Shown: one piece after another, positions 1 through 10,235 of the stretch | How positions within the stretch are numbered: position 1 is the stretch's first letter | Layout: each line of letters opens with the position of its first letter | NCBI RefSeq assembly: GCF_023078275.1 | Contig: NC_062983.1 | Coordinates: 6,379,001 to 6,443,000, forward strand | Length of the DNA: 64,000 bases | Origin: Leguminivora glycinivorella | Lineage: Eukaryota; Arthropoda; Insecta; Lepidoptera; Tortricidae | Direction: 5' to 3' | Notes under the pieces: generated by a model | Told to the model about the DNA's origin: nothing | What the model saw: the letters and a program-made list of their open reading frames with translations, nothing else | Databases searched by the model: none | Program-made: the position numbers and the translations under genes

Positions 1-55
1 GCTATTTTAACCAAAAAACTTGTTGAACGAACATTGGTTGTATTTTCTCTCAGTG

Positions 56-257
56 TACTATCGTACAGTATGACCACTCCCGCTCCCCGCTGAAAGTGCC
101 GCCCACCCCTCTCGGTGACCTCACAGTTACCGCCTGTCAAAAACGTGAACAGTTGACCTGTCATATACAAGCATAGTACGCGTTCACCTACACAAACTTA
201 GACTGTGTGCTAGGAACGCACCTCTTTCATATATTTGATCGCCAGTGTCCGAGATAT
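56..257 (+). repeat. Composite repeat, block P, copy 1
   Basis: This block starts TACTATCGTACAGTATG and ends near GATCGCCAGTGTCCGAG. It recurs at 10826-10960 (internally deleted), 23262-23476 and, as its 3' part only, 37022-37094. No coding frame is evident. Here block P lies before block Q (277-604); at 10.5 kb the order is Q then P. Confidence 0.8.
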
Positions 258-276
258 GCTTTTAGTAAGGCCACTG

Positions 277-604
277 CCACAGATGTCATATATACCATAG
301 ATCAAGCAAACGTATCTACTTAGCGTGTCAAATGAACTCAGTGAAATCCACTGAGTTGTCCGTCTTTAATCGCAGCTTGCAGCTTTCGGGCGTCAATTTT
401 TGTAAGTTGAAGTCAATCAAAACATAAAAAATGCCTCGTTACGTGATATTCAATTGCAACAACACAAAAATTATGAACAATCAAGAGCCTGAGACATATT
501 TAAAATACAGGCAAGAAACAACTTCAGTACAAAATTTGACACGCTCGGCCCCTATACAAATATGTAGATGAACTTGTTTCTTCTATATAAATAAAGTTCT
601 GTGG
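277..604 (+). repeat. Composite repeat, block Q, with a short THAP-like ORF start
   Basis: Near-identical to 10474-10800. It contains a small hairpin, AACTCAGTG with its complement CACTGAGTT, and an ORF from ATG at 431 to a stop at 569-571. The ORF begins M-P-R-Y-V-I-F-N-C-N-N, which resembles the first residues of a THAP zinc finger except that the first zinc cysteine would be Val. The same N-terminus is kept in the second copy. The THAP reading is inference; high nucleotide identity could explain the conservation. Confidence 0.6.
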
Positions 605-686
605 CCTTATTAGTACCTAAAATTGTATTTTTCTTGACATTGACGCTGTTGAGTAACGAATTATAAATCATAAATTTAAATAGATA

Positions 687-730
687 TGTCGTTTTTTCTT
701 TCGTGTATGAACACGAAAGAAAAAACGACA
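687..730. repeat. Perfect 20-bp inverted repeat with 4-nt loop
   Basis: Arms 687-706 and 711-730 are exact complements around ATGA. The downstream arm touches the start of the tRNA-like fragment at 728. Confidence 0.85.
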
Positions 731-825
731 GGGCCCACTGGTGGCCGACCCGGGAATCGAACCCGGGTCTTCAGCAAATCGAAAAATATTCAATAAAATA
801 ATTTGATTTGTTCCCTAGCTGAATT
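728..825 (-). repeat. tRNA-derived SINE-like fragment
   Basis: Read on the minus strand it has a B-box-like GGTTCGATTCCCGGGT. Its flank ending TTTGTTCCCTA also follows a B box at 47500-47625, so this is a two-copy family here and not a functional tRNA gene. No cloverleaf can be drawn. Confidence 0.5.
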
Positions 826-860
826 ATAAATCGTCAAAAACTTATGATAGCGGCACAGAT

Positions 861-1038
861 TCATACTAATATTATAAATGGGAAAGTATGTGTGTCTGTT
901 TGTTTGTCCGCCTTTCACGGCAAAACGGAGCGACGAATTGACGTGATTTTTTAGGTGGAGATAGTTGAAGGGATGGAGAGTGACATAGGCTACTTTTTGT
1001 CTCTTTCTGACGCGAGCGAAGCCGCAGGCAAAAGCTAG
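861..1038 (+). mobile_element. Short non-autonomous Helitron, copy 1
   Basis: It begins TCATACTAATATTATAAATG, carries GTGTCTGTTTGTTTGTCCG and CGGCAAAACGGAGCGACGAA, and ends in a GC-rich stem (GCGAGCGAAGCCGCAGGC) followed by AAAGCTAG. A TC start, a subterminal hairpin and a CTAG end without TSD are Helitron hallmarks. Other copies are 24497-24675, 44060-44242 and 63773-63951. No Rep/helicase coding capacity. Confidence 0.75.
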
Positions 1039-1617
1039 TGTTAGATAAACCAGATATTTAAGAACACAGTGTTTTATTATAGGTGAAAAGTAAAAAAGAA
1101 TTTTAAATTCTAAATGTTTCCCGGTCCATGATATTTTATGTTGTAACTCGGTAGCGGCTGATGTGAATTTCAGCGGTCATGTCGACATCCTGTTCATTTA
1201 CCAAAAAGGTATATTTGTGGATTATCCCATGTGTTTTTCTTTATTAAACTATAAAAGGTAATTTTACCTGCAAGCAATTTTGTTAAAATATTATAGTTTC
1301 ATTTTGGCATTTGTGTAAAAAATGCCACAAAAATACATGTTGGTAGCGTTTTTCTGCAACCATGTAACTTATCATTTGTTATAGGTAAAATAACATTAAA
1401 AACTTATTAAATAATCATTAACATATTATTTTCGCATATCCATAGCAATAGTTCATAACACTACTCTCTACGCTCGTAGCCTATTCCAGAGTTTTCCCGC
1501 TTTGTACAGTAAAACGACTACAAATACTTATAAGTACATGTATTCGTTCCGGGCTGTATGATTGTGGAATTCTTTACCATTAGAATCAAGATTTGCAAAG
1601 TCTCTTCCTGTTTTCTA

Positions 1618-1822
1618 AAATTCGATCAGACATAGTGGACCGATTTTCATGAAACATGGCTAAGAACACTCCCGACTAATTCAGCTTTCAAACAAAAAAA
1701 AATCAAAATAGGTTCATCATTCATTCGGGAGCTACGATGTCACAGACAGACTCACACACAGTCAGACGAACAGATAGAGAGAGAAATATAACACCCCGTC
1801 GTTTTTACGTAAGGGGGTTAGA
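1618..1822 (+). repeat. CCCCGACG/CTGT-rich dispersed repeat, copy 1
   Basis: This family recurs about nine times in the window. Order in this orientation: GACATAGTGGACCGATTT, CATGGCTAAGAACACTCCCG, a CAGACAGA microsatellite, then ACACCCCGTCGTTTTT and GGGGGTTA. The terminal CCCCGACG/CGTCGGGG can form a hairpin. Short frames through the microsatellite are not genes. Superfamily unknown to me. Confidence 0.75.
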
Positions 1823-2223
1823 AATAGCATTTAATAAATACGCAACAAAATGCATATTCCATGCTTTTAAGCGTGTTTCAAAGTCAAGGCTTAGGCAGAT
1901 AATTTGCATTAGTGTTTATTGGAAATACTTCCCAATAGATTTTATCTGTTTACAAACTAAACCGCCTATTATGTAGTTTAGTGGTGATCGTGACGTCACG
2001 GGTAATAGCGCACCTATACTTGAGGTAACGTCAGCAACTAATTTAATACCAAAATAGTATACTCCTACTCATATTGAATCTGATAATTTGAACATTTTGC
2101 AAGAATGAAATTGACTAAAATACCATTCATGTGTTAACTCACACAGGAGAATCTTTTGAAAATTGCGATCTGTAGAGGTTTTTTCTTTCCATGCTAATGC
2201 TAACATACAACATAAGGAACAGG

Positions 2224-2482
2224 GGGCCGATTTCTCGACTGTCATAAAATAACAAAAAACGGTGAACATCCTGAACCTGGAGGGACGATTTTCTGAATTC
2301 ACGCGTTCAAACTCAAAAATTGTCACTGAAAATCTCGATAGGCAATTGTACCGTTTTCAATCCTGAACCTTAGTGAGGAGACTTTTGAATCTCGCATACG
2401 GGATTTTGTCACTAAAATATTCTGTTAGTAGAATTGAAATCGCTGGTAATGGAGACATTATTGAACGAAATTCAGGAATTCT
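2224..2482 (+). repeat. Diverged relative of the CAG-flanked GGGGGCCGATT family
   Basis: It starts CAGGGGGCCGATTTCTCGAC. Internal pieces such as AAAATTGTCACTGAAAAT and AATAGGCAATT-type sequence match the MITEs at 14837, 25532 and 40418, but are rearranged. The right end resembles 61465-61560 in inverse orientation (AATTTCGTTCAATAAT). Confidence 0.5.
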
Positions 2483-2552
2483 TAGAACAAATTAATTTAT
2501 CCTTAATTTGTATTTTTAGTAGAAATTCAGGAAATCAAAGTCAACATTCAAA

Positions 2553-2990
2553 ACCGGCCAAGAGCGTGTCGGGCCACGCTTAGTGTAGGGTTCCGTAGTT
2601 TTCCGTATTTTTCTCAAAAACTACTGAACCTATCAAGTTTAAAACAATTTTCCTAGAAAGTCTTTATAATGTTCTACGTTTGTGATTTTTTTTAATATTT
2701 TTTAAACATAATTATGGTTCAAAAGTTAGAGGGGGGGGGACGCACTTTTTTTTCCTTTAGGAGCGATTATTTCCGAAAATATTAATATTATCAAAAACGA
2801 TCTTAGTAAACCCTTATTCATTTTTAAATACCTATCCAACAATATATAACACGTTGGGGTTGGAATGAAAAAAAATATCAGCCCCCACTTTACATGTAGG
2901 GGTTATTTTTGCACTTTGTTGGCGTGATTGATATACATATTGGTACCAAATTTCAGGTACTTCTATAGTTGACTACGGAACCCTAAAAAT
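2553..2990 (+). repeat. GGGTTCCGTAG repeat, internally deleted copy
   Basis: It runs from GGCCAAGAGCGTGTCGGGCC to GACTACGGAACCCTAAAAA. AGGGTTCCGTAGT lies near the left end and its complement closes the right end. Compared with 40818-41360 and 48861-49408, this copy lacks the TCCG microsatellite and flanking bases near its right end. Confidence 0.75.
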
Positions 2991-3249
2991 CGGCTACCTG
3001 GACCGGACGTTTTACATGGGATGATAAGGTCAGCATAACAGTCTGAAGTACCTATTATTTATTCTGTGCGTGTAATCTGCGCACGGTACTTTACCCGTAA
3101 AGTGTATCGACGGGCCTAACTAATTGCCGGCACCGCAATTACAGCTTGTCCAACGGAATGCGTTATAAGTACGGCACCGGCCGGGAAGAAGGCCTTTTCC
3201 AGTCATATAGCTACGTATACATTTTGAGGAGACAAGGTTTGAAAGTCCA

Positions 3250-3362
3250 TATTCCCGGCGCAAAAACGACGGGGTGTTATAAGTTTAACGTGTCTGTCTG
3301 TGTGTGTGTCTGTCTGTGGCATAGTAGCCCCGAAAAGATGAACCAGTTTAGATTTTCATGAT
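3250..3362 (-). repeat. CCCCGACG repeat, truncated minus-strand copy
   Basis: CGCAAAAACGACGGGGTGTT followed by a TCTG/TGTG microsatellite and GATGAACCAGTTTAGATTTT. The copy ends abruptly at about 3362, next to the repeat at 3396. Confidence 0.65.
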
Positions 3363-3395
3363 AATTTATTTACATGACCATATTTATACATCCTG

Positions 3396-3650
3396 TTTTT
3401 ATTGAATTCCGTTAACTTTAAGGGAAGGTTTTTTAGGTTAAATACAATTAATTTCTCTAAGAAACTAGCGTCCTAACTCTTACGGTTATCGAATTATTAA
3501 AAAAATAATTTAATTACTGAACACGTGTGTGGCATCCCTTACCACTACCTAATATTATTTGTTTGGACATGTGCCGTCAAACAATTGACAATGACTTTAA
3601 TGTAATGGTTAAGGTCCTCTCACACTAATCAATCCATTTATTATGTATGG
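3396..3650. repeat. Diverged dispersed repeat shared with 39010-39262
   Basis: Shared stretches include TTCCGTTAACTTTAAGGGAA, TCTAAGAAACTAG and CTCTCACACT in the same order at 39 kb. Ends are not defined and there is no coding potential. Confidence 0.55.
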
Positions 3651-3837
3651 AAACGAAAAAAATTTTTTTTTTTTCGAAAATAACAAACAGGTTGGTTCCC
3701 GATGATGAACCTAACTGCGTGTCGAATTTAACGGAAAACAAAAAAAAACACGGTGTATAAGAAACTAAGACTAGGCATAAAAGCTATATCTAAAATAGGC
3801 CCTTGAGGCATTGTACCAAAGATTCTGGCAACATTTC

Positions 3838-4100
3838 CTCGCTTTGTCGATTAAATTTAGTTTTTTTTGGTTTTAAAGCTGAATTGAGGAGTGTTTTTTC
3901 AAAAGGACTTATTAATTTCTATAAGTCAACAAGGGTTATTTCTCTAGGATAAAAATAACTCTTATAGATAAAAATAACCTCTGTTGACTTATATAGAAAT
4001 AAGTCCTTTCGAAAAGACATTCCTCAATTAGTCGGGAGTGTTCTTAATAAGCCGTGTTTGATGGAAATCGGGCCAGTATGTCTGGTGATTTTCAAAAATT
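3838..4100 (-). repeat. CCCCGACG repeat copy interrupted by a foldback MITE
   Basis: AAATTTAGTTTTTTTTGG and AAAGCTGAATT (to 3885) resume as AATTAGTCGGGAGTGTTCTT at 4026, so the intervening bases are an insertion. The repeat abuts a second same-orientation copy at 4101. Confidence 0.65.
3886..4025. mobile_element. 140-bp foldback MITE with AATT target duplication
   Basis: The ends GAGGAGTG and CATTCCTC begin long imperfect inverted arms that include AAAGGACTTATT / AATAAGTCCTTT and a GTTATTTYTA core. AATT flanks both sides (3882-3885 and 4026-4029), while sister copies of the host repeat show one AATT at that point. Superfamily not assigned. Confidence 0.7.
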
Positions 4101-4143
4101 TTAACCCCCGACGTAAAAACGACGGGGTGTTATAAGTTTGACG

Positions 4144-4174
<31 letters not shown>

Positions 4175-4339
4175 GTGTGTGTCTGTCTGTGGCAGTAGCT
4201 CCCGAACGGATGAACCGATTTAGATTTAGTTTTTTTTTGTCTGAAAGCTGAGTTAGTCGGGAGTGTTCTTAGCTATGTTTCATTAAAATCGGTCTACTAT
4301 GTCGGGGCTTTTTTCAAAATTTTAATTTTGTGGTTAGGA
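4101..4339 (-). repeat. CCCCGACG repeat, near-complete minus-strand copy
   Basis: From TTAACCCCCGACGTAAAAAC through a long CTGT microsatellite to AATTTTGTGGTTAGG. This is one of the longest copies and shows the full internal order. Confidence 0.8.
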
Positions 4340-4523
4340 TATAATTTGAAGTCTCAGAGTTACTCGGCAGCGTACACGTCACAGAAATTACGCTATTATA
4401 GTTATTTGGTTTTCTCATGTTACGCAGTGTATAATTTCATGTATAAGTAACTTCATGCAGATTTTTTATACCTATAAGGATATTTAAAATTGAACTTAAC
4501 TTTTTCAACCTCTATATCGCTTA

Positions 4524-4789
4524 GGGCCACTTGCACCAATGAAATTGGAGGGTTAACCCTCGGGTCAACCCGCCATTTTATATGGAATTTGACAGATGAC
4601 AGCCCACTAAACCTGAGTTACGGCCCAGCCACGACATTGGTCTAAGCGCGACAGCGGTGAGCGGCAGCCATACGTGCGAATGAAAAGGCCCATCGCCGTG
4701 TCTCGCTCTAATGTATGGCCGCCGCTCACCGCTGTCGCGCTTAGACCAATGTCGTGGCTGAGCCGTTAAGTGGTTGGTGCAAGTGGGCC
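4524..4789. mobile_element. TTA-flanked MITE (GGGCCACTTGCACC family) with nested MITE
   Basis: Terminal inverted repeats GGGCCACTTGCACCAA and TTGGTGCAAGTGGGCC, flanked by TTA (4521-4523 and 4790-4792). A 3-bp TWA duplication is typical of PIF/Harbinger-derived MITEs. A second MITE (4621-4765) sits inside it. No transposase. Confidence 0.75.
4621..4765 (-). mobile_element. Palindromic TTA MITE, copy 1 (145 bp)
   Basis: Arms built on CGGCTCAGCCACGACATTGG and its complement cover most of the length, with a short asymmetric centre. TTA at 4618-4620 and 4766-4768. The centre is inverted relative to 8028-8174 and 26976-27120. Harbinger (Tourist-like) type is inferred from the TTA duplication. Confidence 0.8.
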
Positions 4790-4842
4790 TTACTAAACTA
4801 ACTAACTTTTCAAAATAACATAAAGAACCTATAAATATGCCT

Positions 4843-4963
4843 TTAGTGCGTTTTCGCATTATCCGATCCGATATCGAATGTCGGAAGGATTTAAAAGGCA
4901 AAAATCAAATGTGATATCGGTCCTACATCTGATGTAGGATCGGATAATGTGAAAACGCACTAA
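4843..4963. mobile_element. 121-bp MITE with ~27-bp terminal inverted repeats
   Basis: TTAGTGCGTTTTCGCATTAT at the left pairs with ATAATGTGAAAACGCACTAA at the right. An inner palindrome TCCTACATC-T-GATGTAGGA lies at 4921-4939. TSD not clear. Confidence 0.7.
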
Positions 4964-5620
4964 GTCTTCTTTCAGCAAAATACCCTATACGGTGTATAAG
5001 GTACTTTCCCTTCATGTCCCAGTCTTGGTAAGCCCTGTATATGTTTATGTATGTGTCTCCATTTGATCTATATCTAATCTAGTCTATCTTATCATTATTA
5101 TCGCCCGATACCGGGTCATTGACCCCCTGACCCCAAGACGCGTCGATGCGTAGGTCACAAAGACGAGAGTGGTACCTTGACCCCCGCCGATAGCGAGAGT
5201 GCTATTAGAGCTACGTTAGACGTACAGCCGGGGGCGCAAGTGCTAAAGAATATCTGTTAGATGCAGGCCAGAATATGTTGATATTAACTGACAGGGATGA
5301 CCGAGCTGTGTAGACATCGCGTTTAGGTACCGAGGATACTTGCTTATGCAACCCCTACCCTGAGCTTAGGAAGCCTTGAACATGTTTTTCTTGTTATGAC
5401 AAGTTGTCAGTCTTGTAAAAACAGTTAAAAGAGGACTTATAGAAAATTGTAGTTTTTACAAGGTCAAATGTCTTAGGAAATTTACTGATATAGGTAGGTA
5501 CATTAGAATTAATCAGCATGTTTTTTAGTGACAAATAGAACTAAATGGCAAATTTTATCGAAAGATCATGCTAACCAACCAAAGTTCAATCTATTTCCTC
5601 GCAAAGTTGCACATTTCTTG
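4964..5620. other. No recognised feature
   Basis: Mixed-composition DNA with a moderately GC-rich part at 5100-5250 (GACCCCCTGACCCC). No ORF, repeat match or structured RNA was recognised. Confidence 0.5.
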
Positions 5621-5624
5621 TCTG

Positions 5625-5770
5625 GTAGAAACTTCAAAGCGTCATAGGTGTTTGCTGAAAATGTCGTAGGACACATGTGCGAAGAGAAAATTGGTAACTC
5701 GTGTCGATTTAAAAAACACTACCTTCGGTCGCGGTTTGAACTTTGAAACGCTTGTGTCTTGTGAATTCTA
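5625..5770 (+). repeat. Diverged fragment of the AATAGTACATTAC family
   Basis: Pieces such as ACATGTGCGAAGAG, AACTCGTGTCGATTTAAAA and CCTTCGGTCG correspond in order to 14640-14710 and 55180-55240. Confidence 0.5.
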
Positions 5771-6899
5771 AAGTAGGTACTTGTTTTTCATTCAGTAGTA
5801 TTTTGCTAACACCGACAGTTAATACACTAGATAAACATACAAGTACTATCCTATCATACAAAAAATATACAATACTGCATTTCAGAAGGACTTACAGCCT
5901 TCTAGCTCCATAGTATCTGAGCCTGAGCCTGATTGATTTACGCAGTGCGCGCAAAAACTCGCGATCCATCACTCCGCGCTGATTTTGCAATGATAGGTGT
6001 GAAGAGAAAAAAGGGAATAGCTTGCAGTCTGTCTTTGTGAGAGAATAAAATTGATAAATATTAACCCCTTTATTTATAAATACAAGTTTAGTAAAGATAC
6101 TAAGCCAGTAAAGTATTCTAAGCGGAAAAGAATGTGTAGATAACTTTGAATTTCCTCGAATGTTAGCGATAGTGTACGAACTACATATTAATGATAGGGA
6201 TAAGTTTTCCGTTGTTGTAGTTTACTTGGCTTGGTTTTATTAAACAGAACTTGGTAGGGGTGAGCTATTTGTTATTAGGTATAATACGAAGTAAGTAAAT
6301 ATGTCAAATTATGAGAAAAATAGCTCACCCTGTCAGACTTCTGGTAACAAAGTGAGACAATAGTACATTTATACAAAAATCGTTCTCCTACTAACTTCTC
6401 TTACCTTTTTTTTTTCATTCTACAGAATGTTTCGCTTTATTGATCTACCTATTTATCTTGACAAATATTCCTAAAATTACTTCCAAAATCTGTACTTAAG
6501 ATCATCCAATAAGTAAACTTATAAAAATCATTAGCTAGCTCTTGAATTTCCTAATATAGGTTTCCTAATATATTATTCAAATTCCTAACACTTGCGAGTA
6601 CACTAGTACTGTGTTAATGTATAGATAATGTTTACCTATGTGGCTGACGTGAATGGCCGAGCGGCATACATAACCTATATGGCAGGGCATTGACCTGTGA
6701 TAGATTCTGTTATTACCCAATATCGGTCTGTGAAGTTTGATGGGATATTGTTTTGTTCCATTGTGGTGTTATTAAAAATTATATATGGATTTGCATAATA
6801 TTGAAATAGACTAGCCAAAAGTAAAGTTAGAACTAGATGAAATTATAACCCTCTTTTTGCTATTTCGTAGTCTGACAAAACTATTTTAGAACTAATATT
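5771..6899. other. AT-rich DNA without recognised features
   Basis: Only short frames. A small GC-richer patch at 5940-5990 (CAGTGCGCGCAAAAACTCGC) has no identifiable role. Confidence 0.5.
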
Positions 6900-7110
6900 G
6901 TCTTCAGTTACTCATGAATAGTAGTTTTATATGGAAACGGATTATATCGCGTAAAATAAATTTACGATTCATCCCGACGTTTCGAACACTTTACAGCGTT
7001 CGTGGTCAACGGGTGACTAAGGAAAAATTACAATGTGCAAAAACTACCCACATACTTAGTACAAGAAATTAATAAAGTTCGAAAGACTGCAAAAGAAACT
7101 TAAACAAAAG
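6900..7110 (+). repeat. Retroposon-like repeat (AAACGGATT..CGCGTA family)
   Basis: The start GTCTTCAGTTACTCATGA and GGAAACGGATTATATCGCG match the 89-bp insertion at 53223-53311, which carries a 12-bp TSD. This copy runs further: CGACGTTTCGAACACTTTAC and GTTCGTGGTCAACGGGTGAC. Confidence 0.6.
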
Positions 7111-7241
7111 TACAGTCAGCAATAAAGCTGTGAATACAGCCAAAGTGCCAAAAATATGTAAACCGAATTTTATTGCTTGTACATTAAGGTGTATATACAT
7201 ATTTTATCATATCATACAATCATACAATACAATCTCCTCTT

Positions 7242-7313
7242 TAAAAATTATAAAAAATATCCGAAATATTTTTTACCTAAAAATTATAAAAAATATCAAA
7301 AATATTTTTTCCT
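7242..7313. repeat. Two-unit AT-rich tandem repeat (about 35 bp)
   Basis: TAAAAATTATAAAAAATATC followed by AAATATTTTTT occurs twice in tandem. Confidence 0.7.
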
Positions 7314-7595
7314 AAAAAGCCCGTTAAGGTATTCATCTTTGCACAATAGTCAATAAAGCTTCATATCCAATTATCCATAGCATACCTAGTCTACAATAAA
7401 AAAAATATAAACCCTTGACAAACGCCGAAAGAGCCAAGTTCCAAATAAAATGCTCAACGTAATGAATTGGTCGCAGACAGTGGGATTAGTTGCGGACACA
7501 AACCGCCGCAATCCGATCGGAATCGACCCCTTTGCTCGCTTTGCACGCTATTTGCCATGATTGACTGATAATATTCGTCTTTAGATTCCTGGGTG

Positions 7596-7741
7596 CGTAG
7601 CCGAATGCCACAAACGCTCACGAAACGAAACGCTAGTAGATATCTATCTCTATCGCTCTTGCGTATTGGCGCGACAGAGCCAGACTACCTTTCGCGGCGT
7701 TTCGTTTTCGTTTCGCGTCGGAGAAATGGCATTCGGCTACG
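7596..7741. mobile_element. 146-bp MITE, CGTAGCCGAATGCCA ends
   Basis: The 15-bp terminal inverted repeats CGTAGCCGAATGCCA / TGGCATTCGGCTACG are exact. Inner arms include CGAAACGAAACGC and GCGTTTCGTTTTCG. The open frames on both strands follow from the low-stop palindrome. TSD unclear. Confidence 0.75.
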
Positions 7742-8027
7742 AGGCTTGGTATCTGCTTATTGCAGATCGTATCAACATGTTTGTTTTAATTAACCTAATA
7801 TTTTTCAAATCGATTTTATGTTCTTTACGAGAGCCTGAATCGTCGTAGTATATGTAATGTAGGCATACAGCCAGAGTGGACGCTCGGAGCGGAGCGTTTG
7901 GTAGGACGTGTAGCGGAGCGAGCGAGCGTGCGTGCACTATATTATTATGCTTAATGCTTTACATGCACGCCGCACGCCTCATCCCGCACAACGCCTAATA
8001 TTATAATATAATAAGTCGTATTTATTA

Positions 8028-8174
8028 CGGCTCAGCCACGACACTGGTCTAAGCGCGACAGCGGTGAGCGGCGGCAATACATTGGAGCGAGACACACAGC
8101 GATGGGACTTTTCATTCGCACGTATGGCTGCCGCTCACCGCTGTCGCGCTTAGACCAATGTCGCGGCTAGGTCG
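8028..8174 (+). mobile_element. Palindromic TTA MITE, copy 2 (147 bp)
   Basis: Same family as 4621-4765, flanked by TTA at 8025-8027 and 8175-8177. The right terminus is mutated (GGCTAGGTCG). Confidence 0.8.
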
Positions 8175-8191
8175 TTATGTTTTCTAAGGTA

Positions 8192-8390
8192 CAGCGGGGC
8201 AAATCTCAACTGGGGGCAATTGTAACTAATCCATTTTTTCCATTATTACACTATGATCTTGAGTTCTACGTGTATCCACTGAACACACCTACCATACATA
8301 ACCGGACACTCTATTTAATAATTCAAACATTGTAAAACATGAAAAAAATTGACCAGTTACATTTGCCGCCAGTCGATATTTGCCCCGCTA
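8192..8390. mobile_element. 199-bp TA-flanked MITE (AGCGGGGCAAAT ends)
   Basis: CAGCGGGGCAAAT at the left and ATTTGCCCCGCTA at the right, with inner GGGGGCAATTGTAAC / GTTACATTTGCCGCC. TA flanks both sides (8190-8191, 8391-8392), consistent with a Tc1/mariner-type element. Only 17 bp separate it from the preceding MITE. Confidence 0.65.
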
Positions 8391-8590
8391 TAAAACCTTA
8401 TAGACTTTTGGCACCGAATAGTACTTTATTTTAAACAATACAGTTGATTGACACTAAACTAATTTACCCACATTTTATGATGACAGTCAGATCGCCAATC
8501 AGAGACAAGACAATCGTGGCAGCACTGCAGCGAAGAATTTCATCCATTTAATCAAGAAATTTGACAATAAAATACATATGAAACTCCCGT

Positions 8591-8750
8591 GAGACGCAAA
8601 CATATTTTGTGCATATTATAAATATGCGTCGCGCTCTCGACATGTAAAGGCGGGGTCGCTACTCTTGAGAAAGATCCTCGAAAATGGATCGAAACATGTC
8701 GAACGCTAGATCGACTTAACACGTGAATAACCCGCTTAAAATATTTTTAA
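8591..8750 (-). repeat. Repeat copy sharing the unoccupied site of the 40.4-kb MITE
   Basis: Reverse complement of the family at 40316-40590: AACCCGCTTAAAATATTTTT, GTGTTAAGTCGAT, CGAGGATCTTTCT. Where 40415 carries the MITE, this copy reads uninterrupted through CTTTCTCAAGAGTAGCGACC. Confidence 0.65.
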
Positions 8751-9119
8751 ACAAAATACATTGTCGGCAACAACGATACCGTATATGGCATAGAAGTTTA
8801 CATAGAAAGCTGATAACTTAGCGTGAAGGTAGGTTTAACTTATCTATACCTCCCTATACTTGCTCGGTCGTTACAGACCCAAAAATCCTGTACTCGCTAA
8901 ACCAAGGAAAGTGCTTAAATATCGACCGCCCTTAACGGTCCGATCGGCAACTAACCCTTTAGCTGCGATTCCTGTTTCCGTACCTACCATTTGCATAAAA
9001 AAATGTTTTTTAATACTACATTATCGACGTTCAAAATGTTGCTGATTGTTAAGACCCCGAAAAATGAAAAATGTTTATTTAGGTAACACAAAAATCTTTA
9101 TTACAATTTGGCTGGTGAC

Positions 9120-9460
9120 TATTTTTTTGCATATTAGGTAGTTACAATATGACACTTGTGTCAAGAGACACCGCTCTCCCGTAGGTGGTAACATATTTTT
9201 TTCCCCTCACTAGCTCGGAAACACGTGTTTTGTCCTTTAATACCAGCGGGTAAAAACGCATTTTATCCACTAGTGGGTAAAGTAATTTGACCTTGAATTA
9301 AGTCAAATTAACTGATTTAAAATTGATAAAAGTAGGTGAATCTAGTAATAAAGGTGATATACCACCTGTGGAACTACTGGAAACAGCGATAAACTCATTT
9401 TTTGCGTTGTAGTTTCCTCGCTGTAGTGGGGGGAAAAGTTTTGTGTTACACTTGGGTGCA
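9120..9460. repeat. Dispersed repeat with GGAAACACGTGTTTTGTCC core
   Basis: ACTAGCTCGGAAACACGTG, TTTATCCACTAGTGGGTAAA and TTTTGTGTTACACTTGGGTG resemble a widespread lepidopteran repeat as I remember it. No second copy was found in this window. Confidence 0.4.
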
Positions 9461-9750
9461 ATAGTACGTTACATCAGAGGCCGGGAAAATGAGGATTTCC
9501 GGCCAAGTGGGTATATAGGATAGGTATACACTCCGGCCGAGGCATGTATAAAACATACAATGTATTTTTACTTCTCGTGTCCTCTCGTTAAAAAAAGCGA
9601 TACTTCCCAGCCCAGTTCAGGATTCAATTGCATCGAAAATGTATTTTACTTCACTCGCTTCGCTCGTGGTTCAACTATAGAATCCTTTCACTTGCTCGTT
9701 TTTCAATTCCACACTCGGCGTTAAAATACAACTTTGCCCCCTTGTATAAC
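9461..9750 (+). repeat. Left part of the AATAGTACATTAC family
   Basis: AATAGTACGTTACATCAGAG, GGCCGGGAAAATGAGGATTT and CCGGCCAAGTGGGTATATA match 14093-14170. Downstream CGCTTCGCTCGTGGTTC is not shared, so the two copies diverge. Confidence 0.65.
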
Positions 9751-9983
9751 AAATAACTATTTTACACACAGAACCTTTTCCTACACTCTTTTTTAAAAAG
9801 TAACTTCATATTTACCTGTAATCGATAAAAGATGGCAAAACCTACAATTGTTCTACCTCTTATCGGAACAAAAACCCTCTATAACTATGAGTACCTACCT
9901 ACTTAGAGTGTTTCTTATATCTTTTGACTTATCACAAAATATTTTAGAACAGTTTATTTAATCAACATATTTTAAGAACATGC

Positions 9984-10235
9984 ATGTTGTTAGTGGACGC
10001 CCTTTCTTCTTCTCTCTTTTATGTGCCTGTTTTTCTTCTTGCTCTCATTTTTTATATTTTATCTTCTATTCTGTATTATGCCGTAAGGTACCCTTTATCT
10101 CTTCTTCTGTTTTCAATCGATTTCAACAGATTAAACGCTCAAATCGAATCAAAAAACGATGCTCTGCCCAAATGGAACAACATTCAGATTCGGGGGGTTC
10201 CGACATTGATCCGAGAGGCAGGGCGCCTGCGTGAG
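9984..10235 (+). CDS. Candidate first exon of an unidentified membrane protein
   Basis: The frame opens with ATG at 9984 and stays open beyond 10290. Residues 9-45 are strongly hydrophobic (F-L-L-A-L-I-F-Y-I-L-S-S-I-L, then Y-P-L-S-L-L-L-F), followed by a basic/polar tail, so it would be a signal-anchor or single-pass N-terminus. A splice donor fit, GTGAGC, occurs at about 10232. Local GC is higher than in the flanks. I recognise no family and see no repeat copy elsewhere in the window. A second overlapping frame (9980-10234) is treated as a shadow. It could be chance or a fragment of an unrecognised element. Confidence 0.25.

Noticed and set aside
1737..1976. Small gene over CAGACAGA sequence
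   Set aside because: The frame follows the microsatellite of the CCCCGACG repeat; the same happens at 16452 and 57290.
4578..4901. Minus-strand frame over the nested MITEs
   Set aside because: It is a stop-poor consequence of the palindromic MITE; similar frames appear at each copy.
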